Shown here: positions 42,650-42,650 of the stretch, one piece after another
Layout of the letters: each line of letters opens with the position of its first letter
Position numbering within the stretch: the first letter of the stretch is position 1
NCBI GenBank assembly: GCA_016840035.1
Contig: JAEOTC010000148.1
Span: forward strand, 1 to 42,650
Length of the DNA stretch: 42,650 nucleotides
From: Candidatus Hodarchaeota archaeon
GTDB taxonomy: Archaea > Asgardarchaeota > Heimdallarchaeia > Hodarchaeales > Hodarchaeaceae
Direction of reading: 5' to 3'
The notes under the pieces: model-generated
Seen by the model: only the letters and a program-made list of their open reading frames with translations
Database searches by the model: none
Told to the model about the DNA's origin: nothing
Made by a program: the position numbers and the translations under genes

Positions 42650-42650
42650 A

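Overview
The window reads as chromosomal backbone of an archaeon, most likely an Asgard-type one. Direct signs are a Nep1 (EMG1) rRNA pseudouridine methyltransferase, a gelsolin-like domain protein, two longin/roadblock-like small-domain proteins, archaeal-style TATA boxes, an ADP-forming acyl-CoA synthetase alpha chain, frequent GTG/TTG starts and an AT-rich composition. The Asgard placement is an inference from the gelsolin and longin-like proteins, not a phylogeny. I see no rRNA, tRNA, CRISPR array, insertion sequence, integrase or phage gene.

Left part (1-11.3 kb). After the 3' end of a short, bacterial-looking alanyl-tRNA synthetase comes a run of ten minus-strand genes, read from right to left. 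It starts with a split 3-methylcrotonyl-CoA-type carboxylase (biotin carboxylase, biotin carrier, carboxyltransferase) and a methylglutaconyl-CoA-hydratase-like enzyme, which together would connect leucine breakdown to HMG-CoA. It continues with an alpha/beta hydrolase, a YdjC-type deacetylase and glutamine synthetase. It ends with a nitrilase-type amidase that overlaps NAD+ synthase, and a class-II glutamine amidotransferase. The last four form a glutamine-making and glutamine-using block.

Middle (11.5-27.1 kb). A divergent promoter region leads into an NfeD-flotillin membrane pair closed by a T-rich terminator. Two unknown helical proteins follow, then a CPBP membrane protease translationally coupled to an omega-amidase-like enzyme. 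Next is an RNA/ATPase block: a beta-CASP nuclease with a large extra N-terminus, a two-domain KaiC-like ATPase with a dead second P-loop, and a small unknown protein. It is followed by MtnA and a divergent THUMP-SPOUT RNA methyltransferase. A small-molecule kinase and an ADP-forming CoA-ligase alpha chain close this part, with a decayed zinc-finger gene just upstream of them.

Right part (27.1-42.65 kb). This holds a polytopic membrane protein, a longin-like protein, and the overlapping larC-larB genes for the nickel-pincer cofactor behind a strong inverted repeat. A CxxCxxCC protein, a gelsolin-linker-zinc-ribbon protein and two divergent winged-helix regulators (one membrane-anchored) follow. 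Then come Nep1 overlapping a YjjX-type inosine/xanthosine triphosphatase, small unknown proteins, a membrane HEAT-repeat protein with four cysteines, and a carotenoid-isomerase-like flavoenzyme divergent from an aberrant aldehyde:ferredoxin oxidoreductase. A coiled-coil sensor-like protein is cut or ends at the right edge.
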